Shown here piece after piece: positions 10,466 to 18,443 of a DNA stretch of 64,000 nucleotides; position 1 is the first letter of the stretch; the number at the start of each line of letters is the position of its first letter. The stretch is from the NCBI GenBank assembly GCA_019235885.1, contig JAFAKB010000051.1, positions 16,875 through 80,874 on the forward strand, in the 5' to 3' direction. The position numbers were made by a program, and so were the translations under genes. The DNA comes from Candidatus Eremiobacterota bacterium. Lineage in GTDB: Bacteria > Vulcanimicrobiota > Vulcanimicrobiia > Vulcanimicrobiales > Vulcanimicrobiaceae. The notes beneath the pieces were generated by a model. The model was not told where the DNA came from, ran no database searches, and saw only the letters and a list, made by a program, of their open reading frames with translations.

Positions 10466-11014
10466 ATGTCTCGAATTGGAAAATTGCCGGTTGCAGTCCC
10501 TAGCGGCGTCGACGTGACGCTCGAAGACTCGACCGTCACCGTCAAAGGGCCGAAGGGCCAGCTCTCGCAGCGCATTCTGCCGGTCGTCGAGGTCAGCGTC
10601 GACGGCGGACAGGTCGTCGTGCAGCGCAAGAACGACGAGAAGTCCGGCCGCTCGGCGCACGGACTCACCCGCACGCTGGTCGCCAACATGATCGACGGCG
10701 TCACCAAGGGCTTCCGCAAGTCGCTCGCGCTGCAAGGCGTCGGCTACCGCGTCAACAAGGCCGGCGACGTCCTCAACTTCTCGCTCGGCTACTCGCACCC
10801 GGTCAGCTTCAGCCCGCCGGAAGGGATCGCGTTCACCGTCGAGGGGACGAACACGGTGCACGTCGACGGAATCGACAAGCAGCGCGTCGGCCAGGTCGCG
10901 GCGGAGATCCGCAGCCTGCGCCCGCCCGAGCCGTACAAGGGCAAGGGGATCCGCTACAAGGACGAAGTCGTGCGCAAGAAGCTCGGCAAAGCCGGGAAGG
11001 CCGGTAAGAAATAA
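10466..11014 (+). CDS. rplF: 50S ribosomal protein L6
   Basis: 182 residues, two L6 domains. Marks are MSRIGKLPVAVPSGVDV, VTVKGPKGQLSQ, the LQGVGYRVNKAGDVLNFSLG strand pair and the C-terminal RPPEPYKGKGIRYKDEVVRK. L6 lies near the factor-binding site. TAATG overlap with rplR. Confidence 0.98.
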   Translation: MSRIGKLPVAVPSGVDVTLEDSTVTVKGPKGQLSQRILPVVEVSVDGGQVVVQRKNDEKSGRSAHGLTRTLVANMIDGVTKGFRKSLALQGVGYRVNKAGDVLNFSLGYSHPVSFSPPEGIAFTVEGTNTVHVDGIDKQRVGQVAAEIRSLRPPEPYKGKGIRYKDEVVRKKLGKAGKAGKK

Positions 11015-11376
11015 TGCCGGTCTCACGCAACGAGCAGCGCGTCAAGCGCCACCAGCGCCTGCGCAAGAAGGTGACCGGGACGACCGCGCGGCCGCGCCTG
11101 CAGATCTTCCGCAGCCTGCACCACACCTATGCGTTCGTCGTCGACGACACCAAGGGCCACACCCTGGTCGCCGCGTCGACGCGCGAAGGCGCGATCGCCG
11201 ACGGGCTCGGCTCGCGGACGAACGTCGAAGCGGCGCAGAAAGTCGGCTCGACGATCGCCCAGCGAGCGAAGGCCGCCGGGATCGACGCCGTCGTCTTCGA
11301 CACCTCGGGCCACAAATATCACGGCCGCGTCGCGGCGCTCGCTCAGGCGGCGCGCGAAGCGGGTTTGGAGTTCTAG
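11014..11376 (+). CDS. rplR: 50S ribosomal protein L18
   Basis: 120 residues: RLRKKVTGTTARPRLQIFRS, LVAASTREGAIADG and the final GHKYHGRVAALAQAAREAGLEF, all L18 landmarks. L18 with L5 binds 5S rRNA. ATG overlaps the rplF stop by 1 nt. Confidence 0.97.
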   Translation: MPVSRNEQRVKRHQRLRKKVTGTTARPRLQIFRSLHHTYAFVVDDTKGHTLVAASTREGAIADGLGSRTNVEAAQKVGSTIAQRAKAAGIDAVVFDTSGHKYHGRVAALAQAAREAGLEF

Positions 11377-11379
11377 CGC

Positions 11380-11889
11380 ATGTACAATCGAGGCGGGCGC
11401 GACCGCGACAACCAGGGGTTCGAAGAAGCCGTCGTGCGCATCAACCGCGTCGCGAAGGTCGTCAAGGGCGGGAAGCGCTTCAGCTTCTCCGCGCTGGTCG
11501 TCGTCGGCGACAAGAAGGGCCGCGTCGGGTTCGCGATCGGCAAGGCCGGCGAAGTTCCGGAGGCGATCCGCAAGGGTGTCGAGCAGGCGCGCAAGGCGCT
11601 CATCACCGTCCCGATGGTCGAGAAGACGATCCCGCACCAGGTGAACGTGCAGGTCGGCTCGGGCCACGTCATGCTCAAGCCGGCTTCGCCCGGGACGGGC
11701 GTGATCGCGGGCGGCGCGATGCGCGCGGTGCTCGAGCTCGCCGGCATCCACGACATCGTCACCAAGTCGCTCGGCACCAACAACCCGATCAACGTCGTGC
11801 TCGCGACGTTCGAGGCGCTGGGCTCGCTCAAGACCGCCGAGAAGGTCGCGCAGCTGCGCGGCAAGACGGTCCAAGAAATCTACGCGTAA
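11380..11889 (+). CDS. rpsE: 30S ribosomal protein S5
   Basis: 169 residues. The double-stranded-RNA-binding half contains [20 protein letters not shown] and [20 protein letters not shown]. The C-terminal half has [19 protein letters not shown] and [20 protein letters not shown]5 helps unwind mRNA and secure fidelity. The next gene is rplO; rpmD (L30), usually between them, is absent. Confidence 0.98.
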   Translation: MYNRGGRDRDNQGFEEAVVRINRVAKVVKGGKRFSFSALVVVGDKKGRVGFAIGKAGEVPEAIRKGVEQARKALITVPMVEKTIPHQVNVQVGSGHVMLKPASPGTGVIAGGAMRAVLELAGIHDIVTKSLGTNNPINVVLATFEALGSLKTAEKVAQLRGKTVQEIYA

Positions 11890-11897
11890 GGCGCACC

Positions 11898-12452
11898 ATG
11901 GCAGCAGCAAAGAAGAAGAGCTCGAGCAGCGCGGCGGCCGCCGCACCGGCGTTCTCGCTGGCGACGCTCAAGCCGAACCCCCACTCCCGGCCGAAGCGCG
12001 TGCGCATCGGGCGCGGGCACGGCTCCGGCATGGTCAAGACCGGCGGCGAAGGCGGCAAGGGTCAGACCGTCCGCTCTGGCGGCGGCAAAGGCCCCGCGTT
12101 CGAAGGCGGCCAGACGCCGTGGAACCGGCGCCTTCCGCAGCGCCGCGGCTACTCGCAGAAGTCGCGCGACATCGGCCACTTTAGAACGGAGCTGGCGGTG
12201 ATCAACGTCGGCGAGCTCGCCGGCTGGGACGCCGCGGTCGAGGTCAGTCCGCAATCGCTAAAGGCGCACGGCAAGATCAGCGCGGTCAAGGACGGCGTCA
12301 AGATCCTCGGCGGCTCGGGGAAGCGCGCCAAGGGCGGCTCGCTCCCGGCCGGGCTGAAGTTCCGCGACGTGCTCTTCTCCGCCTCGGCGCGGGAAGCGCT
12401 CGGCGCGGTCGGCGCCGACTTCGGCGACACCGAAGCCGCCCCGGCTGAGTAA
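11898..12452 (+). CDS. rplO: 50S ribosomal protein L15
   Basis: 184 residues, longer than the usual 145-150, through an Ala/Lys/Ser-rich N-terminal lead of about 20 residues. L15 landmarks follow: LKPNPHSRPKRVRIGRGHGS, GGKGPAFEGGQTPWNRRLPQ and the central INVGELAGWD. L15 is a late 50S assembly protein. secY follows after 8 nt. Confidence 0.94.
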   Translation: MAAAKKKSSSSAAAAAPAFSLATLKPNPHSRPKRVRIGRGHGSGMVKTGGEGGKGQTVRSGGGKGPAFEGGQTPWNRRLPQRRGYSQKSRDIGHFRTELAVINVGELAGWDAAVEVSPQSLKAHGKISAVKDGVKILGGSGKRAKGGSLPAGLKFRDVLFSASAREALGAVGADFGDTEAAPAE

Positions 12453-12460
12453 GAGCCTCC

Positions 12461-13756
12461 GTGCTCAACACGCTGCGTAACGCGCTCACCGTTCCCGACA
12501 TCCGCAAGCGGATCGGGTTCGTGTTCCTGGCGTTCGCCGTCTTCGTCTTCATGATCCACGTTCAGCTCCCGAACGTGAACCAGCAGGCGTGGAACCAGCT
12601 CATCCAGTCGGGCGCGTTCTACCAGTTCCTGGGCTTCCTCTCGGGCGGCGCGCTGCAGAAGCTCTCGATCATCGCGATGGGGATCACCCCGTACATCAAC
12701 GCGTCGATCATCATGCAGCTGATGACGGTCGTCATCCCGCAGCTCGAGGAGATGGCGAAGAAAGGCGGCGAGGAAGGCCGCAAGAAGATCAGCCGCTACA
12801 CCCGCTGGCTCACCATCGTGCTGGCCGCCGTGCAGGCGACCTCGATGGCGATCGCGATGAACCGCGGCGGCGTCTTCTACGACCACTCCTGGCAGTTCGT
12901 CGTGTACGCGGTGATCGCGTTCGTCTCCGGGACGATGTTCCTGATGTGGCTCGGCGAGCAGATCACCGACAAAGGGATCGGCAACGGAATCTCGCTGATC
13001 ATCTTCGTCGGGATCGTGCTGCGCTTCCCGACCCAGGTCTCGCAGACGTTCTCGCTGGCGAACAAGGGCAACGTCAACTGGCTCGGCCTGGCGCTGTGGA
13101 TCGCGATCGCGCTGGTGACGATCGTCTCGATCGTCTTCATGTACCAGGGGCAGCGCCGCGTCCCCGTCCAGCAAGCGCGCCGCGTGATCGGCCGCAAGAT
13201 GTACGCCGGGCGCTCCAGCTACATCCCGCTGCGCCTGAACAACGCCGGCGTCATCTCGATCATCTTCGCGATCTCGATCCTGCTGCTCCCGCAGCAGGCG
13301 CTCTCGTGGTTCGGCGGCGCACGCGGCGACACGCACACCCTCGCCGGGCAGATCTCGTTCTACGTCCAGACCTACTTCGGGCCCAGCTCGTTCCTCTACA
13401 ACGCGGTCTACTTCTTGCTGGTCGTGATCTTCACGTTCTTCTACTCGGCGATCGTCGTCAACACCAAAGACATCGCCGACAACCTCAAGAAGTCCGGCTC
13501 GTTCATCCCCGGCATCCGGCCGGGCCAACCGACGGTCGACTACATCAACAAGATCCTGGCCCGCATCACGACCGCGGCCGCGGTCTACCTCGGGCTGCTG
13601 GCGGTGCTGCCCTCGCTGCAGCGCGACGTCGGCGTGACCTCGCTCTACATCGGCTCGACCTCGCTGCTGATCGTCGTCGGCGTCGCGCTCGACTCGATCA
13701 CCCAGATCGAAGCGCGCCTCGCCATGCGCGACTACCGCGGATTTATTAACAGGTGA
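12461..13756 (+). CDS. secY: Protein translocase subunit SecY
   Basis: 431 residues, the ten-helix channel of the Sec translocon. Clear SecY segments are GGALQKLSIIAMGITPYINA (helix 2/plug region), QLMTVVIPQLEEMAKKGGEE, the cytosolic loop VPVQQARRVIGRKMYAGRSS, and the C-terminal NTKDIADNLKKSGSFIPGIR with RPGQPTVDYI. It starts with GTG at 12461 and overlaps adk by 4 nt. Confidence 0.97.
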   Translation: MLNTLRNALTVPDIRKRIGFVFLAFAVFVFMIHVQLPNVNQQAWNQLIQSGAFYQFLGFLSGGALQKLSIIAMGITPYINASIIMQLMTVVIPQLEEMAKKGGEEGRKKISRYTRWLTIVLAAVQATSMAIAMNRGGVFYDHSWQFVVYAVIAFVSGTMFLMWLGEQITDKGIGNGISLIIFVGIVLRFPTQVSQTFSLANKGNVNWLGLALWIAIALVTIVSIVFMYQGQRRVPVQQARRVIGRKMYAGRSSYIPLRLNNAGVISIIFAISILLLPQQALSWFGGARGDTHTLAGQISFYVQTYFGPSSFLYNAVYFLLVVIFTFFYSAIVVNTKDIADNLKKSGSFIPGIRPGQPTVDYINKILARITTAAAVYLGLLAVLPSLQRDVGVTSLYIGSTSLLIVVGVALDSITQIEARLAMRDYRGFINR

Positions 13757-14421
13757 ACATTATTTTTCTCGGGCCGCCCGGCGCCGGGAAAGGCACGCAG
13801 GCGAAGGTGCTCGAGGAGCGCTTCGGGTACCGGCAGCTCTCGACCGGCGACATCCTGCGGCGGCATCGCGCGGAGAAGACGCCGCTCGGGATCGAGGCGC
13901 AGGGCTACATGGACCGCGGCGAACTGGTCCCCGACGATCTGATCATTCGCATGGTGGAGGGCGAGCTTGCCGCGCAGCCGGGCGAGGTGATCTTCGACGG
14001 GTTTCCGCGCACGGTGCCGCAGGCGCGGGCGCTCGACGCGCTGCTGAAGCGGGCGCGCAAGCCGGCCGTCGCGATCTCGTTCGACGTCGACAACGACGTG
14101 CTCACGGAACGGCTCACCGGCCGCTGGACGCACGCGCCGTCGGGCCGCACCTACCACGTCAAGCACAACCCGCCGAAGGTCGCCGGGATCGACGACGTCA
14201 CCGGCGAGCCGCTGGTGCAGCGCGCCGACGACAAGGAAGAGACGATCCGCACGCGGCTGGCCGAGTACGACGCGAAGACCGCGCCGCTGGTCGGCTACTA
14301 CGAGCACAGCGCCGCTACGCCGCTGCACCGGCTCGACGCGCTCGCGCCGATCGACACGGTGACGCAAGCGCTGGTGAGCCTCGTGCGCAACGACCGCAAC
14401 GGCAGGCAGGGCGCGGCGTGA
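13753..14421 (+). CDS. adk: Adenylate kinase
   Basis: 222 residues. Converts AMP + ATP to 2 ADP. The P-loop GPPGAGKGTQA starts at residue 7, the AMP-site segment STGDILRRHRAEKTPLG follows, then DGFPRTVPQA. The LID insertion (GRWTHAPSGRTYHVKHNPPK) makes this a long-form enzyme, and it lacks the four Cys of the zinc-lid type. GTG start overlaps secY; the stop overlaps map, the usual secY-adk-map order. Confidence 0.96.
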   Translation: MNIIFLGPPGAGKGTQAKVLEERFGYRQLSTGDILRRHRAEKTPLGIEAQGYMDRGELVPDDLIIRMVEGELAAQPGEVIFDGFPRTVPQARALDALLKRARKPAVAISFDVDNDVLTERLTGRWTHAPSGRTYHVKHNPPKVAGIDDVTGEPLVQRADDKEETIRTRLAEYDAKTAPLVGYYEHSAATPLHRLDALAPIDTVTQALVSLVRNDRNGRQGAA

Positions 14422-15221
14422 TCAGCATCAAGTCGGCGCGCGAGATCGAGATCATGCGGCGCAGCGGCAAGATCACCTCGAAGACGCTCGAGCGTCTGAT
14501 GGACGCCGCGCGCCCGGGGATCACGACCGGCGCGCTCGACCGTCTCGCCGACGAGTCGATTCGCTCGATGGGCGGCGTGCCGACCTTCATCGGGTACAAC
14601 GGGTATCCGTCGGCGATCTGCGCTTCCGTCAACGACGAGGTCGTGCACGGGATGCCGGGCTCGCGCGTCTTGCACGACGGCGACCTGCTCTCGCTCGACA
14701 TCGGGACGACGCTCGAAGGCTACGTCTCGGACTCAGCCGTCACCGTGCCGATCGGAAACGTCAGCGCGGCGGCGAAGCGGCTCATCCGCGTCACCCAGGA
14801 GTGTCTGATGCTCGGGATCGCGCAGATGCAGGCGGGCAACCATCTCGGCGACATCGGGCACGCGGTGCAGCGGCACGCCGAATCGCACGGGTACGGTGTC
14901 GTGCGTGCCCTGGTCGGTCACGGGATCGGCCGCAAGATGCACGAGGACCCGCAGGTCCCGAACTTCGGCGAGCCCGGCCAGGGGCCGCTCCTTCGCAAGG
15001 GCTTGTGTCTGGCGATCGAGCCGATGGTCACCGAAGGGACCTGGGAGGTTGCAACCCTCGAAGACGGCTGGACGGTCGTTACCGAGGATGGTAAACTAGC
15101 GGCGCACTTCGAGCACACGATCGCGATCACGGACGAGGGTCCGAAGATCCTGACGTTGCGGGACGTCGCCGAGCACCCGGACGTAGCTCGCTATCGTCCT
15201 TCCGAAGAGGTCGCGGCCTAA
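14418..15221 (+). CDS. map: Methionine aminopeptidase, type I
   Basis: 267 residues. Removes the initiator Met from nascent proteins. The metal and catalytic residues of the type I family line up: His78, Asp94 (SLDIGTTLEGYVSDSAVT), Asp105, His168 (VGHGIGRKMHEDPQVPNFG), Glu201 (AIEPMV) and Glu232 (HFEHTIAIT). GTG start at 14418 overlaps adk. infA, normally next, is not found in the 42 nt before rpmJ. Confidence 0.96.
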   Translation: MISIKSAREIEIMRRSGKITSKTLERLMDAARPGITTGALDRLADESIRSMGGVPTFIGYNGYPSAICASVNDEVVHGMPGSRVLHDGDLLSLDIGTTLEGYVSDSAVTVPIGNVSAAAKRLIRVTQECLMLGIAQMQAGNHLGDIGHAVQRHAESHGYGVVRALVGHGIGRKMHEDPQVPNFGEPGQGPLLRKGLCLAIEPMVTEGTWEVATLEDGWTVVTEDGKLAAHFEHTIAITDEGPKILTLRDVAEHPDVARYRPSEEVAA

Positions 15222-15263
15222 GATGGCTCTCGGCCGCACCACTCGCCCAGCAAGAGCAGCATC

Positions 15264-15380
15264 ATGAAAGTTCGCCCCTCCGTCAAGCGTATTTGCGAAG
15301 CCTGTAAGATCATTCGCCGGGAAGGCAAAGTGCGCGTGATCTGCAGCGTCAACCCGAAGCACAAGCAGGTTCAAGGCTGA
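15264..15380 (+). CDS. rpmJ: 50S ribosomal protein L36
   Basis: 38 codons from ATG 15264 to TGA 15380, beginning [19 protein letters not shown] and ending NPKHKQVQG. The zinc knuckle residues Cys11, Cys14, Cys27 and His33 are all present, so this is the zinc form. The stop overlaps the rpsM ATG (TGATG). Confidence 0.95.
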   Translation: MKVRPSVKRICEACKIIRREGKVRVICSVNPKHKQVQG

Positions 15381-15760
15381 TGGCTCGTATCTCAGGCATC
15401 GATCTCCCGCGCGAGAAGCGGATCGAGATCGGACTCACCTACATCTTCGGGATCGGGTTGCCGACCTCGAAGAAGATTCTCGCGCAGACCGGGGTCAACC
15501 CCAACACGCGGGTCAAGGAGCTGTCGACCGAGGACGAGCAGCGGATTCGCGAAGTCGTCGAGACGCTGAAGGTCGAGGGCGACTTGCGGCGGGAGATCGC
15601 TTCGAACATCAAGCGGCTGACGGATATCGGGTGCTATCGGGGGCTGCGGCATCGCCGCGGTCTTCCGGTGCGCGGGCAGCGGACGAAGACCAATGCTCGC
15701 ACGCGGAAGGGGCCGAAGCGCACTGTTGCCGGCAAGAAGAAGACCGCCGCTAAGAAGTAA
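15380..15760 (+). CDS. rpsM: 30S ribosomal protein S13
   Basis: 126 residues: [20 protein letters not shown], the helix-turn-helix, [38 protein letters not shown] and a Lys-rich end. S13 contacts P-site tRNA and the 50S in the 30S head. It is the last gene of this block; in most bacteria rpsK follows directly, but here rpsK is about 19 kb downstream. Confidence 0.98.
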   Translation: MARISGIDLPREKRIEIGLTYIFGIGLPTSKKILAQTGVNPNTRVKELSTEDEQRIREVVETLKVEGDLRREIASNIKRLTDIGCYRGLRHRRGLPVRGQRTKTNARTRKGPKRTVAGKKKTAAKK

Positions 15761-15770
15761 CATGGTGGTT

Positions 15771-15913
15771 GGTCGCGGGGGCGACGCATCACCGTGACGG
15801 GCACGCGGCCCCGGACTTCCTGTCCGGGGCCGCTCTGTCTTCGCATCGCTTCCGCGCATCCTGCGCACGCTCGCTCACACGGCCCGTCACGGTGATGCGT
15901 CGCCCCCACGACC
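15771..15913. repeat. 143-bp element with 32-nt terminal inverted repeats
   Basis: Positions 15771-15802 and 15882-15913 are inverted repeats matching at 31 of 32 positions. Between them sits a perfect 12-bp hairpin (15805-15833) and about 48 bp of unremarkable sequence. It follows rpsM by 10 nt. The arrangement could serve as a bidirectional transcription barrier, or be a short non-autonomous palindromic element inserted at the operon end. No coding content seen. Confidence 0.8.
15805..15833 (+). terminator. Hairpin terminator after rpsM
   Basis: GCGGCCCCGGAC and GTCCGGGGCCGC form a perfect 12-bp stem with a TTCCT loop, followed by TCTGTCTT, a weak U-rich run. It lies 45 nt after the rpsM stop inside the larger inverted repeat. 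Very stable; a plausible end for the superoperon. Confidence 0.6.
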
Positions 15914-16026
15914 CCGCACGATCGGTGAGGCGATTTGCGGGTTGACGCTCGCCGCACGAACGCTCAAAAGGGGTTGTGGGAAAGGCTACCTAAGCGAGCT
16001 TCACCGTTTCGCCGGGGGATCGCGTC

Positions 16027-16149
16027 ATGCACGTGCTGGAACTGCCGGTCGTCCGCGGCAGCACGATGCCGCAACCTCGACCTTGGGACGAACCACCCGA
16101 AGATGACCCCGAGGCGCCGCCGCCTGACCAGGACGACGGCAAGACGTGA
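16027..16149 (+). CDS. Possible 40-residue acidic, proline-rich microprotein
   Basis: ATG 16027 to TGA 16149 encodes 40 residues starting MHVLELPVVRGSTMPQPRPW and ending in an Asp/Glu/Pro-rich tail. A purine-rich GGGGGA ribosome-binding site lies about 7 nt upstream, better than that of most genes nearby. The stop overlaps the GTG of the membrane-protein gene (GTGA), the standard form of translational coupling in this genome. No homologous family recognised. Its role, if any, is probably tied to the downstream membrane protein. Confidence 0.5.
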   Translation: MHVLELPVVRGSTMPQPRPWDEPPEDDPEAPPPDQDDGKT

Positions 16150-17525
16150 GCGGGATCCCACCCGCCGTTACACCGGCGACCGCGAGCGCGGTGGAAACAC
16201 CGGCGAACGCACCGCCGGCGGCTGCTGGTCGTGCGGGCGTACCGGGCACAGCATACGTTCCGAGCGCGGACGACGAGCGGCTCTTTCGGCTCGCGTCGGC
16301 AAACCGGTTGAAGACGCCGTTCATGCCGGGGCTGTACGCGCGGTACGTGCGACAGTTCGGCGAGATCGTGCAGCGCGAGACCGGGATCTTTCAGGCGCTG
16401 GAGCTGCCGAACGACGAGAAGACTGCGCTTTCATTGCGGGTCACGACGGCGATCCGGCGCACGGCCTCGTTCGGAGCGTGGTACGACATCGTCGGCCACC
16501 TGTTCCGCGTGGGATACGGCGCGGCGCTCTTCGCGGGTTATGCGGCGGTGTTCGCGTTTGGGTTGCAGCTGTTTCTTATGAATCGCGCCGACCTTGTTTC
16601 GCCGCTGATCGCCGTCGCCGCGGGCGTCGTGGTCGTCGGGCTCGGGGACCGGATCACGCGCCTGCTCTCGCGGCGTTGGCCGCTCGATGCGATCGCGTGC
16701 ATCGTCGCGGTTGGGATCTTCACGATTCTCTTGCGGCAGCACGATCTGGATGCGTGGCTGCCCGATTCGTGGGCGAGCGCCGCGCCGGCGATCGTGCAGG
16801 TGCTGCTGGCGATCGGCTGGGGCGGCGCGGCGTTCAACGCGGTCTTGCTCGTCGTGCTGTTCGGGATTCACCGGCTGTACTCGTGGGCGACCGCCGCGAA
16901 GCTGGAGCTGTATCCGGAAGACGAGATCATCGAGTCGCTGAACGCGGTGCTCGGCAAGCTCTCGACCGCGAAGGGAACCTGGGTCTCGGGGCGCGTTCGC
17001 ATCGCGATCGTCGACGATTTGGAGTGGATCGCGCAGCGCTTCGAGCGCGACTTCTTGGGGCGCTTCTGCCGCGGCGACGCCGTGACGAACGCCTGGATGC
17101 GGGAGACCGGCGCGCGGCTCGCGGCGGCGTGCCGCCTGCGCGAGCGGCTCGTCGCCTTTCCGCAAAGCGGTGGGATGGACCGCGTCTCGAGCTACGTGCT
17201 CGCGACGCTGCTGCACGCGGCCGGCGGCGACTGGAACGCGATCGAGCAGGCCGACGTCACCGCGCCTGCGGCTGCTCCGCTGCGCTGGACCGACCGGCTC
17301 GGCGACGCCGGGAAGATCGCTTTCCCGGCGCTTACGGGGCTGTTCGTCTACTACGTGCCGATCCCGGGGCTGCCGAGCGAGATTCGGCAGAACGTGCTCT
17401 TCACCGGCGTTATCGCGTCGGTCGTCGGCCTGTGGGGGATGCTCGATCCGCAGCACGCCGACAAGGGGCTCACCGCAGCCCAAACGCTCGGCGACATCCT
17501 GCGCCCGGGCGCGAAGATCCACTGA
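16146..17525 (+). CDS. Multi-pass membrane protein of unknown function
   Basis: 459 residues. The N-terminal 40 are Ala/Pro-rich and probably disordered, then a soluble helical stretch (about 41-110). Hydrophobic segments at roughly 117-145, 150-167, 182-197 and 212-245 form a membrane block. A soluble domain of about 140 residues (250-390) follows, and two more hydrophobic segments (391-405, 417-433) close the protein. The soluble part contains a 'DDLEWIAQRFERDFLGRFCR' stretch and no recognisable catalytic motif. GTG start overlaps the upstream microprotein stop. I do not recognise the family. The downstream gene is convergent, so this is a two-gene unit. Confidence 0.75.
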   Translation: MSGIPPAVTPATASAVETPANAPPAAAGRAGVPGTAYVPSADDERLFRLASANRLKTPFMPGLYARYVRQFGEIVQRETGIFQALELPNDEKTALSLRVTTAIRRTASFGAWYDIVGHLFRVGYGAALFAGYAAVFAFGLQLFLMNRADLVSPLIAVAAGVVVVGLGDRITRLLSRRWPLDAIACIVAVGIFTILLRQHDLDAWLPDSWASAAPAIVQVLLAIGWGGAAFNAVLLVVLFGIHRLYSWATAAKLELYPEDEIIESLNAVLGKLSTAKGTWVSGRVRIAIVDDLEWIAQRFERDFLGRFCRGDAVTNAWMRETGARLAAACRLRERLVAFPQSGGMDRVSSYVLATLLHAAGGDWNAIEQADVTAPAAAPLRWTDRLGDAGKIAFPALTGLFVYYVPIPGLPSEIRQNVLFTGVIASVVGLWGMLDPQHADKGLTAAQTLGDILRPGAKIH

Positions 17526-17549
17526 TCGCGCGTACGCGATCATTTTGCG

Positions 17550-18443
17550 TCAGCGGCGGTAGAACGCGATCGTTGCGCGCGTGCCGTCGATGAGCGGGGT
17601 GCGGCGGACGTTCGGGAAGAGCGCGTGCAGCGGCGTCTCGTCGATCGCCGCGGCGAACATCAGCTCCGGGCCTTCGGCGCGCACCTCGGCGGCCGGGACG
17701 ATGCGACGGATCGCGTCGAGGACGTCGTCCATCGTAGCGAGCTGGCCCTGTAAGCTGAAGGCGTGGGCGCCGTCCGGTGTTTCGGTTGCGGCGCGGGCGA
17801 AGATGGCGGCGACGTCTTCGACGTAGTCCATCCCGGTCGCGCCGGTGAAGCGGATCGTGTACGGGCGGTTCTCCGCGGCGGCGCGCATCGCGAGCGTCGG
17901 GTCGGCGGTCACGCCGATCTCGCGGCCGGGGCCGTACACCGTCGAAGGACGCAGGCCGACGCTGCGGATTCCGGCGTCGTCCCAGTACGCGCGCGCGTTG
18001 CCTTCGTTGCAGAGCTTGTAGGCGCCGTATTGCGTGCGCGGCTCGGGATGGACGCCGTCGGTTGGGCCGAACACGGCGGCGCTCGACGCGTACGCGATGC
18101 CGCGCACGCCGGCGCGCTTCGCCGCTTCGAAGACGTGCAGCGTCCCTAGCACGTTGATGCGCGCGCCGAGCAGCGGGTCTTTGCGCGCCGTCGGAATCAG
18201 CACCGCGGCGAGGTGGACGATCGCTTCGCAGCCGGCGACCGCCTTGTCGACGTCGCTCGGCTCGGCGACGTCGCCGCGGACGTGCTCGACGCGGGCGGTG
18301 TCGACGTCGTCGCCGAGCAGCGCGTCGAACGTCGTGCGCTCGTCGTGCACGTCGAAGATCCGGACGTCGTGACCTCCTTGCAGCAGCACGCGCGCGGTCC
18401 AGGCGCCGATGAAGCCGCGGCCGCCGGTGATGAGAACGCGCAT
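17550..18443 (-). CDS. NAD-dependent epimerase/dehydratase (extended SDR)
   Basis: 297 residues, extended short-chain dehydrogenase fold. N-terminal NAD-binding motif is ITGGRGFIGAW (about residues 5-15), with the Asp ending the second strand in IFDVHDE. The active site is ASSAAVFG (Ser) with YGAYKLCNE (Tyr-x3-Lys), and RPSTVYGPGRE is the usual substrate loop. Such enzymes act on nucleotide sugars or sugar acids. Its start directly abuts the stop of the LarA-like gene upstream, so the two form an operon. That context and the divergent UxaA genes suggest sugar-acid metabolism. Exact substrate unknown. Confidence 0.85.
   Translation of the reverse strand: MRVLITGGRGFIGAWTARVLLQGGHDVRIFDVHDERTTFDALLGDDVDTARVEHVRGDVAEPSDVDKAVAGCEAIVHLAAVLIPTARKDPLLGARINVLGTLHVFEAAKRAGVRGIAYASSAAVFGPTDGVHPEPRTQYGAYKLCNEGNARAYWDDAGIRSVGLRPSTVYGPGREIGVTADPTLAMRAAAENRPYTIRFTGATGMDYVEDVAAIFARAATETPDGAHAFSLQGQLATMDDVLDAIRRIVPAAEVRAEGPELMFAAAIDETPLHALFPNVRRTPLIDGTRATIAFYRR

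Noticed and set aside
12149..13528. 459-codon minus-strand frame opposite rplO/secY
   Set aside because: Asp/Arg/His-rich mirror of secY; no start context and secY is certain.
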